From positions 1 through 9,830 of the forward strand of contig JAAZOZ010000020.1 in the NCBI GenBank assembly GCA_012797505.1: DNA of 9,830 bases, in the 5' to 3' direction. The position numbers and the translations under genes were made by a program. Of the stretch, positions 1 through 6,375 are shown in pieces. The notes under the pieces are model-generated. The model made no database searches, was not told the DNA's origin, and saw only the letters and a program-made list of their open reading frames with translations. This DNA comes from Smithella sp. Lineage in GTDB: Bacteria > Desulfobacterota > Syntrophia > Syntrophales > Smithellaceae. Within the stretch, counting starts at the first letter, position 1. The number at the start of each line of letters is the position of its first letter.

Positions 1-65
1 AGATAATTTTCAACTTCTGGCGATTTCAAGGGGCTTCTCTGGCCTGCGCAAAGACCAATGGGAAA
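1..65. other. Short sequence downstream of the permease gene; nothing recognised
   Basis: These 65 bases follow the stop codon of the leftward permease gene. I see no convincing rho-independent terminator (no strong GC stem followed by a T run on the minus strand). A 19-codon reading frame on the minus strand (69 down to 10) starts in an ATGA overlap with the permease stop but ends quickly and resembles nothing I know. The leftward operon may therefore continue beyond the window. Confidence 0.4.
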
Positions 66-1763
66 TCATCTTTTCAGAAGATTTTTTTCGCCCAGCATCA
101 TGGGATAAAAGACTGCAAATACGCACAGAAACAGCGCAAGTCCAAAGGACAGGGCAAACCAGATAATCTGCGGCAGGGAAAAGCCGTGGCCGTGCATTCT
201 GGACATGAAGATTCGATAAACCGGCCCCGCCTCCAGCATGATGACCAGGGCAATCAGGCCGAAGGAGAGCAGCATGAACAGGACGCCGCCGAAGCTGGTG
301 GCTGTAAGCGCCGGATTTTCCGACTTGAAGTTCGGGTAGCGGGCGCCCAGGCCCACGGACAGACCGACGATGGCCGGGACCAGAAAGAAGACGGTGACGA
401 TGGACAGGAACATCATGAAAGGCGTCACGCCGAGGAGGAGATTGGAAGCGATGATCAGGACTTCCGAAAGGATCAAAAGCGGGATGCAGTAGAGAAAAAA
501 CTTGATCCAGAGAAAGGTTTTCATGGAAACCGGCGCGGATTGAATGATCCAGAAAGCTTCTCCTTCCATGCTGACCGCGGGAAAAACGAAGCGTGCGGCA
601 ATGGCCGAAAGCACGAAAGCGGCCAGCCCCACATTCAGAAAAGAAAACACATTCTGGAGATAAATCGTTTTCATGGGCGATTTATCCAGGGGCAGGACGG
701 AGAAATTGTAGAGATAGACGACGATCAGGGCGCAGATCAAAAAGAGCTGCGGCCACTGCGTCGAATCCCGGAAGAAGGAGCGGATTTCCTTGACGGCGAA
801 GGCTTTCGCAGGCCGTGAAAGAAAATTCAGAAGCGTTTCCCAACTGTATCCGTGAAATTTCACGGGCGTAAAAAGCCGTTTGGACGTTGTCTGAGCGCGG
901 GAAAATCCCCGAAAATAGAGGACGCCCGCGGCGGTTTGGGTAAAAAACATCAATGAAAAAAAGCAGCTTGCCGCAAGGGCCAGGTTGAAAAGCGACGGCC
1001 CCCATTCCCTTTTCAGGGCCAGGCGCACCGCATCCGTGATCCAGGTGGTGGGGAGCCATGGCCAGTCCAGCGCCTGCATGGAGTTCAGGTACAGAACGAC
1101 CGAAGCAAAGCTGTCCGGGTTGACCAGCTGCTCCGGACGAATCAGGCGCAGAACCAGCACGAGGAGCAGCGCCAGACCTACGCCCAGAATGACGAAAAGG
1201 GTTCGGATTTTTCCGGCGGGAAGAACCGCCGCGCCCAGAAGCACCAGCAGGCTGCTTGCCGCGGAAGCCAGCAGGCACAGACAGACGACGGCGCAAAGCG
1301 CGATGGGGTAAAAGGCAAGGCCGGCCTGATAGGTGAGGCCGTAGGACAGGAAAATGGGAAGGCTGAAGGTCACCACCATCCAGGAAGAATCGAACGTGCT
1401 GCCCAGCCAGCGCGACAGGAACGTATCCCCGACGCCGACCGGCATGGAATGCAGCAGGGACAGGTCCCGGCTTAAATACATGTGCGACAGGCTGTTGATG
1501 ATGCTGCTGAACAGCAAAAGGGTGAAGAAGGTGATGATCATCATGGACAAAAGCTTCATGGCCAGGATGTCGCCGAAATCCTGAACGTTTTGAAAATATC
1601 TCAGGACGCGGTAAAAAATGGCGAAAGCACCGGCCCAGAACGTGACGCCGATCAGGGAAAAAAGGACCAGTCGCGACCGGTTCCCGTTTTGTTCATTCGG
1701 TTTCAGTCCGTTTCGGGCGGACAGCAGTCTCGGTTTCAGCAATATCCATACGGTGCTTTGCAT
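66..1763 (-). CDS. ABC exporter permease, large multi-spanning subunit
   Basis: A 565-residue, very hydrophobic protein with about 12 likely membrane helices (roughly residues 31-51, 71-91, 130-150, 153-178, 187-206, 260-283, 338-355, 374-394, 418-440, 449-472, 489-511 and 532-554). It follows the ABC ATPase gene by only 4 bp, so it is almost certainly the membrane half of that exporter in the inner membrane. The two halves look related: SRDLSLLHSMPV near 98-109 and MEGEAFWIIQSAPV near 399-412 occupy equivalent places, each just after a helix, and probably form cytoplasmic elements that contact the ATPase. A further motif, ARYPNF, lies at 474-479. At 565 residues it is about twice a simple ABC-2 permease, which fits a duplicated or fused arrangement. 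The ATG at 1763 has only a weak upstream GGGA, consistent with translational coupling. The substrate cannot be read from the sequence. Confidence 0.85.
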   Translation of the reverse strand: MQSTVWILLKPRLLSARNGLKPNEQNGNRSRLVLFSLIGVTFWAGAFAIFYRVLRYFQNVQDFGDILAMKLLSMMIITFFTLLLFSSIINSLSHMYLSRDLSLLHSMPVGVGDTFLSRWLGSTFDSSWMVVTFSLPIFLSYGLTYQAGLAFYPIALCAVVCLCLLASAASSLLVLLGAAVLPAGKIRTLFVILGVGLALLLVLVLRLIRPEQLVNPDSFASVVLYLNSMQALDWPWLPTTWITDAVRLALKREWGPSLFNLALAASCFFSLMFFTQTAAGVLYFRGFSRAQTTSKRLFTPVKFHGYSWETLLNFLSRPAKAFAVKEIRSFFRDSTQWPQLFLICALIVVYLYNFSVLPLDKSPMKTIYLQNVFSFLNVGLAAFVLSAIAARFVFPAVSMEGEAFWIIQSAPVSMKTFLWIKFFLYCIPLLILSEVLIIASNLLLGVTPFMMFLSIVTVFFLVPAIVGLSVGLGARYPNFKSENPALTATSFGGVLFMLLSFGLIALVIMLEAGPVYRIFMSRMHGHGFSLPQIIWFALSFGLALFLCVFAVFYPMMLGEKNLLKR

Positions 1764-1767
1764 AGGC

Positions 1768-2493
1768 TTACAATTCCCGGACCAGCGTCAGAAAGACTTC
1801 TTCCAGGCGGGCTTCGCCGGTTTTGGCGGCCAGATTCAGCTCGGCGACCGTTCCCTGCGCGAGAAGCGTTCCCTTGTGAATCACGCCGATCCGGTCGCAC
1901 AAGTCCTCAGCCAGGCTGAGCGTGTGCGTGGACACGAAAACCGTCACGTTTTGCTGGGCCAGCCCCTTCAGGATATCCCTGACCATTCGCACCGCTTCCG
2001 GGTCCAGCCCGACCATCGGTTCGTCGATGACCATCACCCGGGGGTCGTGAAGCAGCGCCGCGGCAATGATCAATCGCTGCTTCATGCCGTGGGAATACGC
2101 CTCGACGATTTCGTCTTTCCATTGCCAGAGAGCAAACCGTTCCAGCAGTTCCGGGGCTCTGCGGGAGAAAACCCGGAGATCGACGCGGTACAAATCCGCG
2201 ATGAATTTCAAGAACTCCATGCCGGTAAGCTTTTCATACAAAAACGGCCTGTCCGGAACAAAACCGATGATCTTTTTGGCCCCAACGGGATTCCGGCTCA
2301 CGTCGATCCCGCCGATGAGAATTTTCCCGTCGGTCGGTTCGATGATGCCGCCCATCATGCGGATGGTCGTGGTTTTGCCCGCGCCGTTGGGGCCGATAAA
2401 GCCGTAAATTTCTCCGGCGGCCACCTCCAGGTTCAGGCGGTTGACGGCCAGCGTCGTTTTGAAATCCTTGGTCAGGTTGATCAGTTTAATCAT
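1768..2493 (-). CDS. ABC transporter ATP-binding protein
   Basis: A 241-residue single nucleotide-binding domain that hydrolyses ATP to drive the partner permease encoded 4 bp downstream. All core motifs are visible: Walker A GPNGAGKT at 34-41, signature YSHGMKQR at 133-140, Walker B VMVIDEP at 153-159, D-loop GLDP at 162-165 and the switch histidine H190 in STH. The Q-loop position reads GFVPDRPFLYE (77-87), so D81 stands where glutamine is usual. From memory, several EcsA/NatA-like export ATPases share this variation, so it need not mean loss of function. The C-terminal LEEVFLTLV is typical of ABC-2 export ATPases. The start overlaps the end of the upstream transglutaminase gene by 8 bp. 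A GGAGG lies about 15 bases before the ATG, further than ideal, so coupling to the upstream gene is likely. Transported substrate unknown. Confidence 0.95.
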   Translation of the reverse strand: MIKLINLTKDFKTTLAVNRLNLEVAAGEIYGFIGPNGAGKTTTIRMMGGIIEPTDGKILIGGIDVSRNPVGAKKIIGFVPDRPFLYEKLTGMEFLKFIADLYRVDLRVFSRRAPELLERFALWQWKDEIVEAYSHGMKQRLIIAAALLHDPRVMVIDEPMVGLDPEAVRMVRDILKGLAQQNVTVFVSTHTLSLAEDLCDRIGVIHKGTLLAQGTVAELNLAAKTGEARLEEVFLTLVREL

Positions 2494-3955
2494 TTTTGTA
2501 AGAGAGAACCTCCAGGGTTATTTTGCCCATGACGCCCAGCAGGTCCAGCTGCTCGGCGCCTTCGCCGCGCGCCAGGCGAATATGCGTGACGTCCGCCGGA
2601 ATCTGGTCAAAAACGGCGTCGGCTGTCACCCACCGGCCCACGTAAGCCGTGTTCCAGGCGTGGTAATAAAAACGGCCTTTCAAATACACCAGACCGGTTT
2701 CCATTTGAACGGGAACGTCTGCAGCCCGAAGCAGCGCAGCGGTGAGCACCGCGTGCTCATTGCAGTCACCCGCCTTGTTTTTCAAAACTTCCAGGGCGTT
2801 GGGGACGGACAGGACCGGCTTCTTTTCGACGTTGCGGTAAACCCAGTGCACAATTTTCCTGAGCCTGGCGGGTGGGCTGTCTTTCGGAGAAACGATTTTG
2901 GCCGCCTGCTTTTGAATTTCCGCGGCGTCGGACTGAACCAGCGGCGACGGCTGGAGATACTGTTGAAAGAGCTTCGGGCCGTTGTTCGGCTGGGCTGTGT
3001 CGGGCGTTTCCTCTTGAGTGATCGTTAAAACGCCGGAAGAAAATTTCTGCCTGCCGCCGGAAAGCATCAGGGGCAGGTTGTGAACGCCGCCAACCCGAAT
3101 GACGATCTGTGTCAATGTGGAAGGTTCGGGCAGAATCCGGTTTGAGGCGATGGAAGCCATTTGCGAAAAGTCGGCAATGCCTTCCGCCGAGATGCCTTCG
3201 CGCGCCTTTTGGGCATCCACCTTTTCCATGGACAGACCCAGCATGCCCGTTTCTTTCAGGATTTCACCGTCTTTGGCCAGCCAGGCGCAGTTTTGGGCGC
3301 CCATAAAGTCGGCGCAGAATTTTTGCGTCAAAATGCGCTTGCCCATGATCGGGATGACTTCATCGGCAAAGCGCGTGACCTTTACGCTGCGGAGGGCAAG
3401 CGTTGACGGGTCGAAGATGCTGAAGCTGCGGGTTTGGTCCTTTTCCAGCCCGCCCCGAAAGGCTGCTTCATAGATATTTCCGCTGATATGGGGAAGGTCC
3501 TTCAGGGGGAGAACGGTTTTCTTTTGGGCATGGGGCAGTCCCGCGAAGACGATGAGCCTGTCCTGACCTGCGTAGCCCCGGGCGGCAAAACGAAAAAGAC
3601 TGGAGTTGAGCTCAAAATGGAAAGAGGAAAAGGTCATGTCGGGATTGAGCTCCGATTCGGTGGACAGATTCAGGGCCTGCACGACGCCCATGGTGTTGAT
3701 CTGCATGGCGACGCTTTCCCGGGTCTGGAAGCGGCCGTTTTCCAGCCCGGTGAAGGTGCGGTGGATCACGCCGATTTTTTTTCTGTTCTGGTAGATGTTC
3801 ATCCAGGATTCCGGCGAGCGGGTAATTTGAACTGTTTGCGGCCCGGGCGCCGCGGCCGGTTTTTCCCGGAAGAACTCCAGGCGATGAGCCAGCAGGCCGA
3901 GAAATACCACCGTGATGCCGATGCCCCAGATCCAATGCCACTTGATTTTTGTCAT
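2486..3955 (-). CDS. Membrane-anchored transglutaminase-like protein
   Basis: A 489-residue protein with a short cytoplasmic start, one N-terminal membrane helix (about residues 8-24) and a large domain that should face the periplasm. The C-terminal region is a transglutaminase-like (papain-fold) domain with a complete triad: Cys398 in GDCNEH, His432 in YYHAWN and Asp446 in WVTADAVFDQ. In bacteria such domains act as cysteine peptidases, amidases or crosslinkers, so the exact reaction is open. The long middle region (about 60-330) has no recognised domain. I chose the ATG at 3955 over an in-frame TTG at 4030 because that TTG lies inside a strong -35 box and would be upstream of the predicted transcription start. 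A weak GGAAAG lies 10 bases before the ATG. It is the first gene of the leftward operon and overlaps the ATPase gene by 8 bp, which suggests it works with the exporter, for example on its cargo. Confidence 0.85.
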   Translation of the reverse strand: MTKIKWHWIWGIGITVVFLGLLAHRLEFFREKPAAAPGPQTVQITRSPESWMNIYQNRKKIGVIHRTFTGLENGRFQTRESVAMQINTMGVVQALNLSTESELNPDMTFSSFHFELNSSLFRFAARGYAGQDRLIVFAGLPHAQKKTVLPLKDLPHISGNIYEAAFRGGLEKDQTRSFSIFDPSTLALRSVKVTRFADEVIPIMGKRILTQKFCADFMGAQNCAWLAKDGEILKETGMLGLSMEKVDAQKAREGISAEGIADFSQMASIASNRILPEPSTLTQIVIRVGGVHNLPLMLSGGRQKFSSGVLTITQEETPDTAQPNNGPKLFQQYLQPSPLVQSDAAEIQKQAAKIVSPKDSPPARLRKIVHWVYRNVEKKPVLSVPNALEVLKNKAGDCNEHAVLTAALLRAADVPVQMETGLVYLKGRFYYHAWNTAYVGRWVTADAVFDQIPADVTHIRLARGEGAEQLDLLGVMGKITLEVLSYKND

Positions 3956-3965
3956 GCGCGCCAAA

Positions 3966-3971
3966 CTTTCC
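3966..3971 (-). promoter_or_regulatory. Ribosome binding site of the transglutaminase gene
   Basis: On the minus strand GGAAAG lies 10 bases before the ATG at 3955. It is a weak match, but it supports this ATG over the TTG at 4030, which has its own start codon inside the promoter. Confidence 0.45.
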
Positions 3972-4001
3972 CAGCCGTCACAACCGGCAAAATACGACGT
4001 C

Positions 4002-4030
4002 AGTATATAGACAGGAACCGGCCGGGTCAA
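4002..4030 (-). promoter_or_regulatory. Sigma-70 promoter of the leftward transglutaminase-ABC operon
   Basis: Read on the minus strand, the -35 box TTGACC (4030-4025) and -10 box TATACT (4007-4002) are separated by exactly 17 bp; each matches consensus at five of six bases. The predicted transcription start is near 3995, giving a 5' untranslated region of about 40 bases before the ATG at 3955. A CCGGCCGG palindrome (4018-4025) overlaps the -35 box. Confidence 0.7.
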
Positions 4031-4036
4031 CTATCA

Positions 4037-4056
4037 GTATTGGACCGGTATTGGAC
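4037..4056. repeat. Perfect 9-bp direct repeat between the divergent promoters
   Basis: GTATTGGAC occurs at 4037-4045 and again at 4048-4056, an 11-bp period, about one helical turn, so both copies face the same side of the DNA. The pair lies 6 bp from the leftward -35 box and 7 bp from the rightward one, centred near -46/-57 and -47/-58 from the two predicted starts. This is a typical position for an activator that touches RNA polymerase at both promoters. A weaker third copy overlaps the rightward -35 region (about 4061-4069). The regulator is not encoded in the window. Confidence 0.55.
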
Positions 4057-4063
4057 AATCTTG

Positions 4064-4092
4064 TTGACAGCGCCATCCATCCTTCGTATAGT
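4064..4092 (+). promoter_or_regulatory. Sigma-70 promoter of the rightward operon, predicted leaderless
   Basis: A perfect -35 box TTGACA (4064-4069), a 17-bp spacer and a -10 box TATAGT (4087-4092, five of six consensus). With the usual 6-7 base distance, transcription starts at about 4098-4100, on top of the ATG at 4099. No Shine-Dalgarno sequence precedes that ATG, which agrees with a leaderless mRNA. Confidence 0.75.
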
Positions 4093-4098
4093 TTCACC

Positions 4099-4542
4099 AT
4101 GAAAAAACGAGGTCTGATCATTTTCGGAGGTTTGTGCCTGCTGCTTTCGTCCTGTGCCGGCTGGATGATGGAAGAACCTTCCTTGCAGCTTCGCCGGGTT
4201 TCGCTTCATCCCCGCTCCCTGACGGAGATTTATCTGGTCCTCGATCTGGACGTGCAGAATCCGAACCGATTCGATCTGACGATCCAGTCTTTTCAGTACA
4301 AGCTTTTCTTAAACGAGCGTGAAATCGGAAGTGGACGCCTGGAAAAGGAAGTCCGGATTCCCGCCGATTCCGCCGTCCGGGTTCAGGCGCCGGTCGTGGC
4401 CGGCTTCAAAAACTGGAACGAAAGCCTTCGGGCCGTGATCGCCGACAAGGGCATTCCCTACCGCATTGAAGGAGAGGCGAACGTCAGGACGGTTTTCGGA
4501 AGCAGGAACTACCCTTTTTCCAAAAGAGGAAAGATCGATTGA
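4099..4542 (+). CDS. LEA14-like (LEA type 2) outer-membrane lipoprotein
   Basis: A 147-residue exported lipoprotein. Residues 1-18 form a short signal peptide (MKKR, then a hydrophobic core) ending in the lipobox LSSC with Cys19 as the lipidation site; the +2 residue is Ala, so outer-membrane sorting by Lol is expected. The body resembles the LEA type 2 / water-stress domain, a small immunoglobulin-like beta sandwich, with the typical NPNRFDLTIQSF near residues 53-64. The family is linked to desiccation tolerance in plants; in Gram-negative bacteria its role is mostly unknown, perhaps in envelope integrity. The ATG at 4099 is preferred because it begins the signal peptide exactly; the frame is open further upstream but that part contains the promoter. 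There is no Shine-Dalgarno sequence. It is the first gene of the rightward operon and overlaps the next gene by 4 bp. Confidence 0.82.
   Translation: MKKRGLIIFGGLCLLLSSCAGWMMEEPSLQLRRVSLHPRSLTEIYLVLDLDVQNPNRFDLTIQSFQYKLFLNEREIGSGRLEKEVRIPADSAVRVQAPVVAGFKNWNESLRAVIADKGIPYRIEGEANVRTVFGSRNYPFSKRGKID
4526..4530 (+). promoter_or_regulatory. Ribosome binding site supporting a TTG start
   Basis: GAGGA at 4526-4530 sits 8 bases before the TTG at 4539, inside the end of the lipoprotein gene. The good spacing supports TTG as the start of the hydrolase, and no ATG or GTG in frame lies nearby. Confidence 0.55.
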
Positions 4543-5405
4543 AGAGAAGTGAAGGAAAGATTCGCACGGTCAACGGCAGCCTCTGGTACAGGGTTCACGG
4601 GAAAGACGGGAAGAAAACGCCTATCCTCGTCCTCCACGGCGGCCCCGGCTTTTTAAGCATGGATGACGGTCTCGAGCCGTTGTGGAAAGACCGTCCGGTG
4701 TTTTTCTACGACCAGCTGGGCTGCGGCAAAAGCGACCGGGCCGCGAACAGAAATTTTTATTCGGTCGAGAATTATGTTGCGGAATTGGCGGAAGTTCGGG
4801 CCGCCTTAAAGCTTGACGACGTTTACCTGATGGGATTTTCCTGGGGATGCGCGCTGGCCTGTGCCTACCTGCTGGACGCGCGGCCTTCTGGTGTAAAGGG
4901 CGTGATGCTCTGCGCGCCGTATCTTTCTTCTCCGGCCTGGGATGCCGACCAGCGCCGGAATATCGCCCGGCTGCCTAAAGGCATTCGGGAAGCCATCGAG
5001 GAAGGAGAAAAAACGGGCAACTTCGGCGAGGCTTACGAATCGGCCATGATGGCCTACTACGACAGGCACGTCTGTCTGCTGAAACCCTGGCCCGAATCGC
5101 TTCAGAAGGCTTTTTCCGGCCTCAATCCGGATGTGTACAATACGATGTGGGGCAAAAGCGAATTTACGATCGCCGGAGCGCTCAAGGACTTTGATCTGAC
5201 GCCGAGGCTCGGGGAAATCCGCGAGCCCGTCCTGCTCACCTGCGGGGACCGGGACGAGGCGGGCGTCAAAACGGTGAAGGATTTTCAGCAGCTCTTTCCC
5301 GACGCCCGCATGGCCGTCATTCCAAAGGCATCCCATCTGCATCAGATCGAACGCCCGAAAATCTTTGCCGCCGTGGTCGGGGATTTCCTGCAGGATGTCG
5401 ATTGA
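4539..5405 (+). CDS. Alpha/beta hydrolase of the proline iminopeptidase type
   Basis: A 288-residue hydrolase of the S33 proline iminopeptidase / tricorn-factor F1 kind, whose members remove N-terminal residues (often proline) from short peptides; some are amidases or esterases instead. Visible motifs are the oxyanion-hole HGGPG at 33-37, DQLGCGKSD at 58-66, the nucleophile elbow GFSWGC with Ser101, the acid GDRDE with Asp239 (Asp237 is the alternative) and His266 in KASHLH. The middle region (about 130-210) is the variable cap that sets substrate choice. No signal peptide is seen, so it should be cytoplasmic, unlike most of its operon partners. It begins at a TTG in a TTGA overlap with the lipoprotein stop, with GAGGA 8 bases upstream, so the two are translationally coupled. 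The substrate is not predictable. Confidence 0.88.
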   Translation: MKRSEGKIRTVNGSLWYRVHGKDGKKTPILVLHGGPGFLSMDDGLEPLWKDRPVFFYDQLGCGKSDRAANRNFYSVENYVAELAEVRAALKLDDVYLMGFSWGCALACAYLLDARPSGVKGVMLCAPYLSSPAWDADQRRNIARLPKGIREAIEEGEKTGNFGEAYESAMMAYYDRHVCLLKPWPESLQKAFSGLNPDVYNTMWGKSEFTIAGALKDFDLTPRLGEIREPVLLTCGDRDEAGVKTVKDFQQLFPDARMAVIPKASHLHQIERPKIFAAVVGDFLQDVD

Positions 5406-5416
5406 CGCTTCTTCTC

Positions 5417-5420
5417 GGAG
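5417..5420 (+). promoter_or_regulatory. Ribosome binding site that fixes the start of the PrcB-like gene
   Basis: GGAG at 5417-5420 lies 8 bases before the ATG at 5429. This selects that ATG over the in-frame TTG at 5402, which overlaps the hydrolase stop and would put a non-signal-like tail in front of the signal peptide. Confidence 0.65.
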
Positions 5421-5428
5421 ATTGGAAC

Positions 5429-5908
5429 ATGAAAATCCGCCAGTGTTTTATGGGCGTCTTCCTTTTGCTCTTTTGCGCCGTTCTGACGGGCATGAGCCCA
5501 GTTGAATGCCGCGGGAAGTCTTCAGAAGCAGCGCCGGTTCAGATGGAATGGAAAGGGAATATTTCCAATCAAAAAGAACCGTTCATCAAAATCGTCGAAA
5601 CACGGGAGGCATGGAACGATCTATGGCTCAGCGCCTTTGAAAAACCGGCGCCGGATATCGATTTTGATCGCTGCGTCGTGGCCTGCGTTTTCCTCGGACA
5701 TCAGGCGGACTGGCTTTACTCCATCGGATTTGCAGAGCCTGTCCCGCGCGGCGATGTCTGGGTCATCTCCTACGGCCTGGCGGAAATCGTCCTCGATCTC
5801 GCCAAACCCTTTAAGGCCTCCGGACAATATGCCATGAAAGTATTTTCAAGGCACAAAGACGCCAAAATGATTCTGGAAGAATTTCCCGAATCAGCCCGGA
5901 GAAGATAA
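5429..5908 (+). CDS. Exported small protein resembling the PrcB C-terminal domain
   Basis: A 159-residue protein with a signal peptide (MKIRQ, then a hydrophobic core to about residue 21), so it should act outside the cytoplasm. A cysteine at 27 follows PVE, a poor lipobox, so a lipoprotein is less likely than a soluble periplasmic protein. The mature part follows the pattern I know from the PrcB C-terminal domain: a stretch like ETREAWNDLW (57-66), then DIDFDRCVVACVFLGHQ (76-92), WLYSIGFAE (95-103), and a final PFKASGQYAMKVFS (127-140). PrcB in Treponema denticola stabilises the dentilisin protease complex. Similarity here is pattern-based and unverified. The start at 5429 has a good GGAG; it follows the hydrolase by 23 bp, and its stop overlaps the next ATG by one base (TAATG). 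Confidence 0.6.
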   Translation: MKIRQCFMGVFLLLFCAVLTGMSPVECRGKSSEAAPVQMEWKGNISNQKEPFIKIVETREAWNDLWLSAFEKPAPDIDFDRCVVACVFLGHQADWLYSIGFAEPVPRGDVWVISYGLAEIVLDLAKPFKASGQYAMKVFSRHKDAKMILEEFPESARRR

Positions 5909-6360
5909 TGCAGGCAAGGGAAATGGCCGCCACCTCTGTCGGAAGGAATGCCCTGACCGCGGGATTGCTCTGTCATGCCTCGGCGATTCTCGTCGGCATG
6001 ATGACGGCATCCGGGGCGGATGTTTTTTTCAAGATCGTTTATCCGTTTTCCTGGGTTTTGATGACGCTCGGGGCTTACGCCGAATTGCACCTGCGGAGCG
6101 GACGGCCCCTGAAGTCCTGGCGATTCTACGGCGCGGCAATGGCGTCCGTATTTCCGCTGCTGGGGCCGCCGGCAGTTTTTGGCCTGATCTACACCTGCCC
6201 GGAAAAAGGCAGGGAAGGGCAGGCCGGTCTGTCGGGATTTGTTGCGGCGCTATTCAGGCTTCGGGCCAACCTGCTTCTTCTTTTTGGTTTGAGCATGCTT
6301 CTTTTTCTGCTGTTCGCCGTTGTGACCGGCACGAATGATCCGTATTTCAGAAGAAAATGA
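5908..6360 (+). CDS. Small inner-membrane protein with four predicted helices, function unknown
   Basis: I do not recognise this 150-residue protein. It has four likely membrane segments at about residues 14-34, 40-60, 73-95 and 119-140, with short basic loops (HLRSGRP at 61-67, EKGREGQ at 99-105, RLRA at 117-120) and a C-terminal tail TNDPYFRRK. By the positive-inside rule the loop between helices 2 and 3 (61-72) is probably cytoplasmic, which would put both ends on the cytoplasmic side too. No catalytic motif is visible. It starts in a TAATG overlap with the PrcB-like gene, with GGAG 6 bases upstream (5898-5901), and the WD40 gene follows after 15 bp. Its conserved place between two exported proteins, if confirmed in other genomes, would point to an anchoring or accessory role. 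Confidence 0.75.
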   Translation: MQAREMAATSVGRNALTAGLLCHASAILVGMMTASGADVFFKIVYPFSWVLMTLGAYAELHLRSGRPLKSWRFYGAAMASVFPLLGPPAVFGLIYTCPEKGREGQAGLSGFVAALFRLRANLLLLFGLSMLLFLLFAVVTGTNDPYFRRK

Positions 6361-6375
6361 AAAGCGGGAGTTTCC

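Noticed and set aside
10..69. A 19-codon minus-strand frame starting in an ATGA overlap with the permease stop
   Set aside because: The overlap is suggestive of coupling, but the frame is very short, has no recognisable features and a chance ATGA is common. Kept only as a note.
186..818. A 210-codon plus-strand reading frame rich in Asp, Glu, Arg and Gln
   Set aside because: It is the complement of hydrophobic permease codons; antisense of membrane helices naturally gives charged sequence.
1618..2532. A 304-codon plus-strand reading frame
   Set aside because: It is antisense to the ABC ATPase, whose Walker A, signature and Walker B motifs are all intact, and to the start of the permease gene. 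Composition is shadow-like.
3949..4098. In-frame 50-codon extension upstream of the lipoprotein ATG
   Set aside because: The extension covers both promoters and would bury the lipoprotein signal peptide inside the protein.
3434..4102. A 222-codon plus-strand frame opposite the transglutaminase gene
   Set aside because: It runs through the divergent promoters and is antisense to a gene with an intact catalytic triad; no domain is visible.
5402..5428. TTG start for the PrcB-like protein
   Set aside because: It has no well-placed ribosome binding site and adds nine residues before a good signal peptide; the ATG at 5429 has GGAG at 8 bases.
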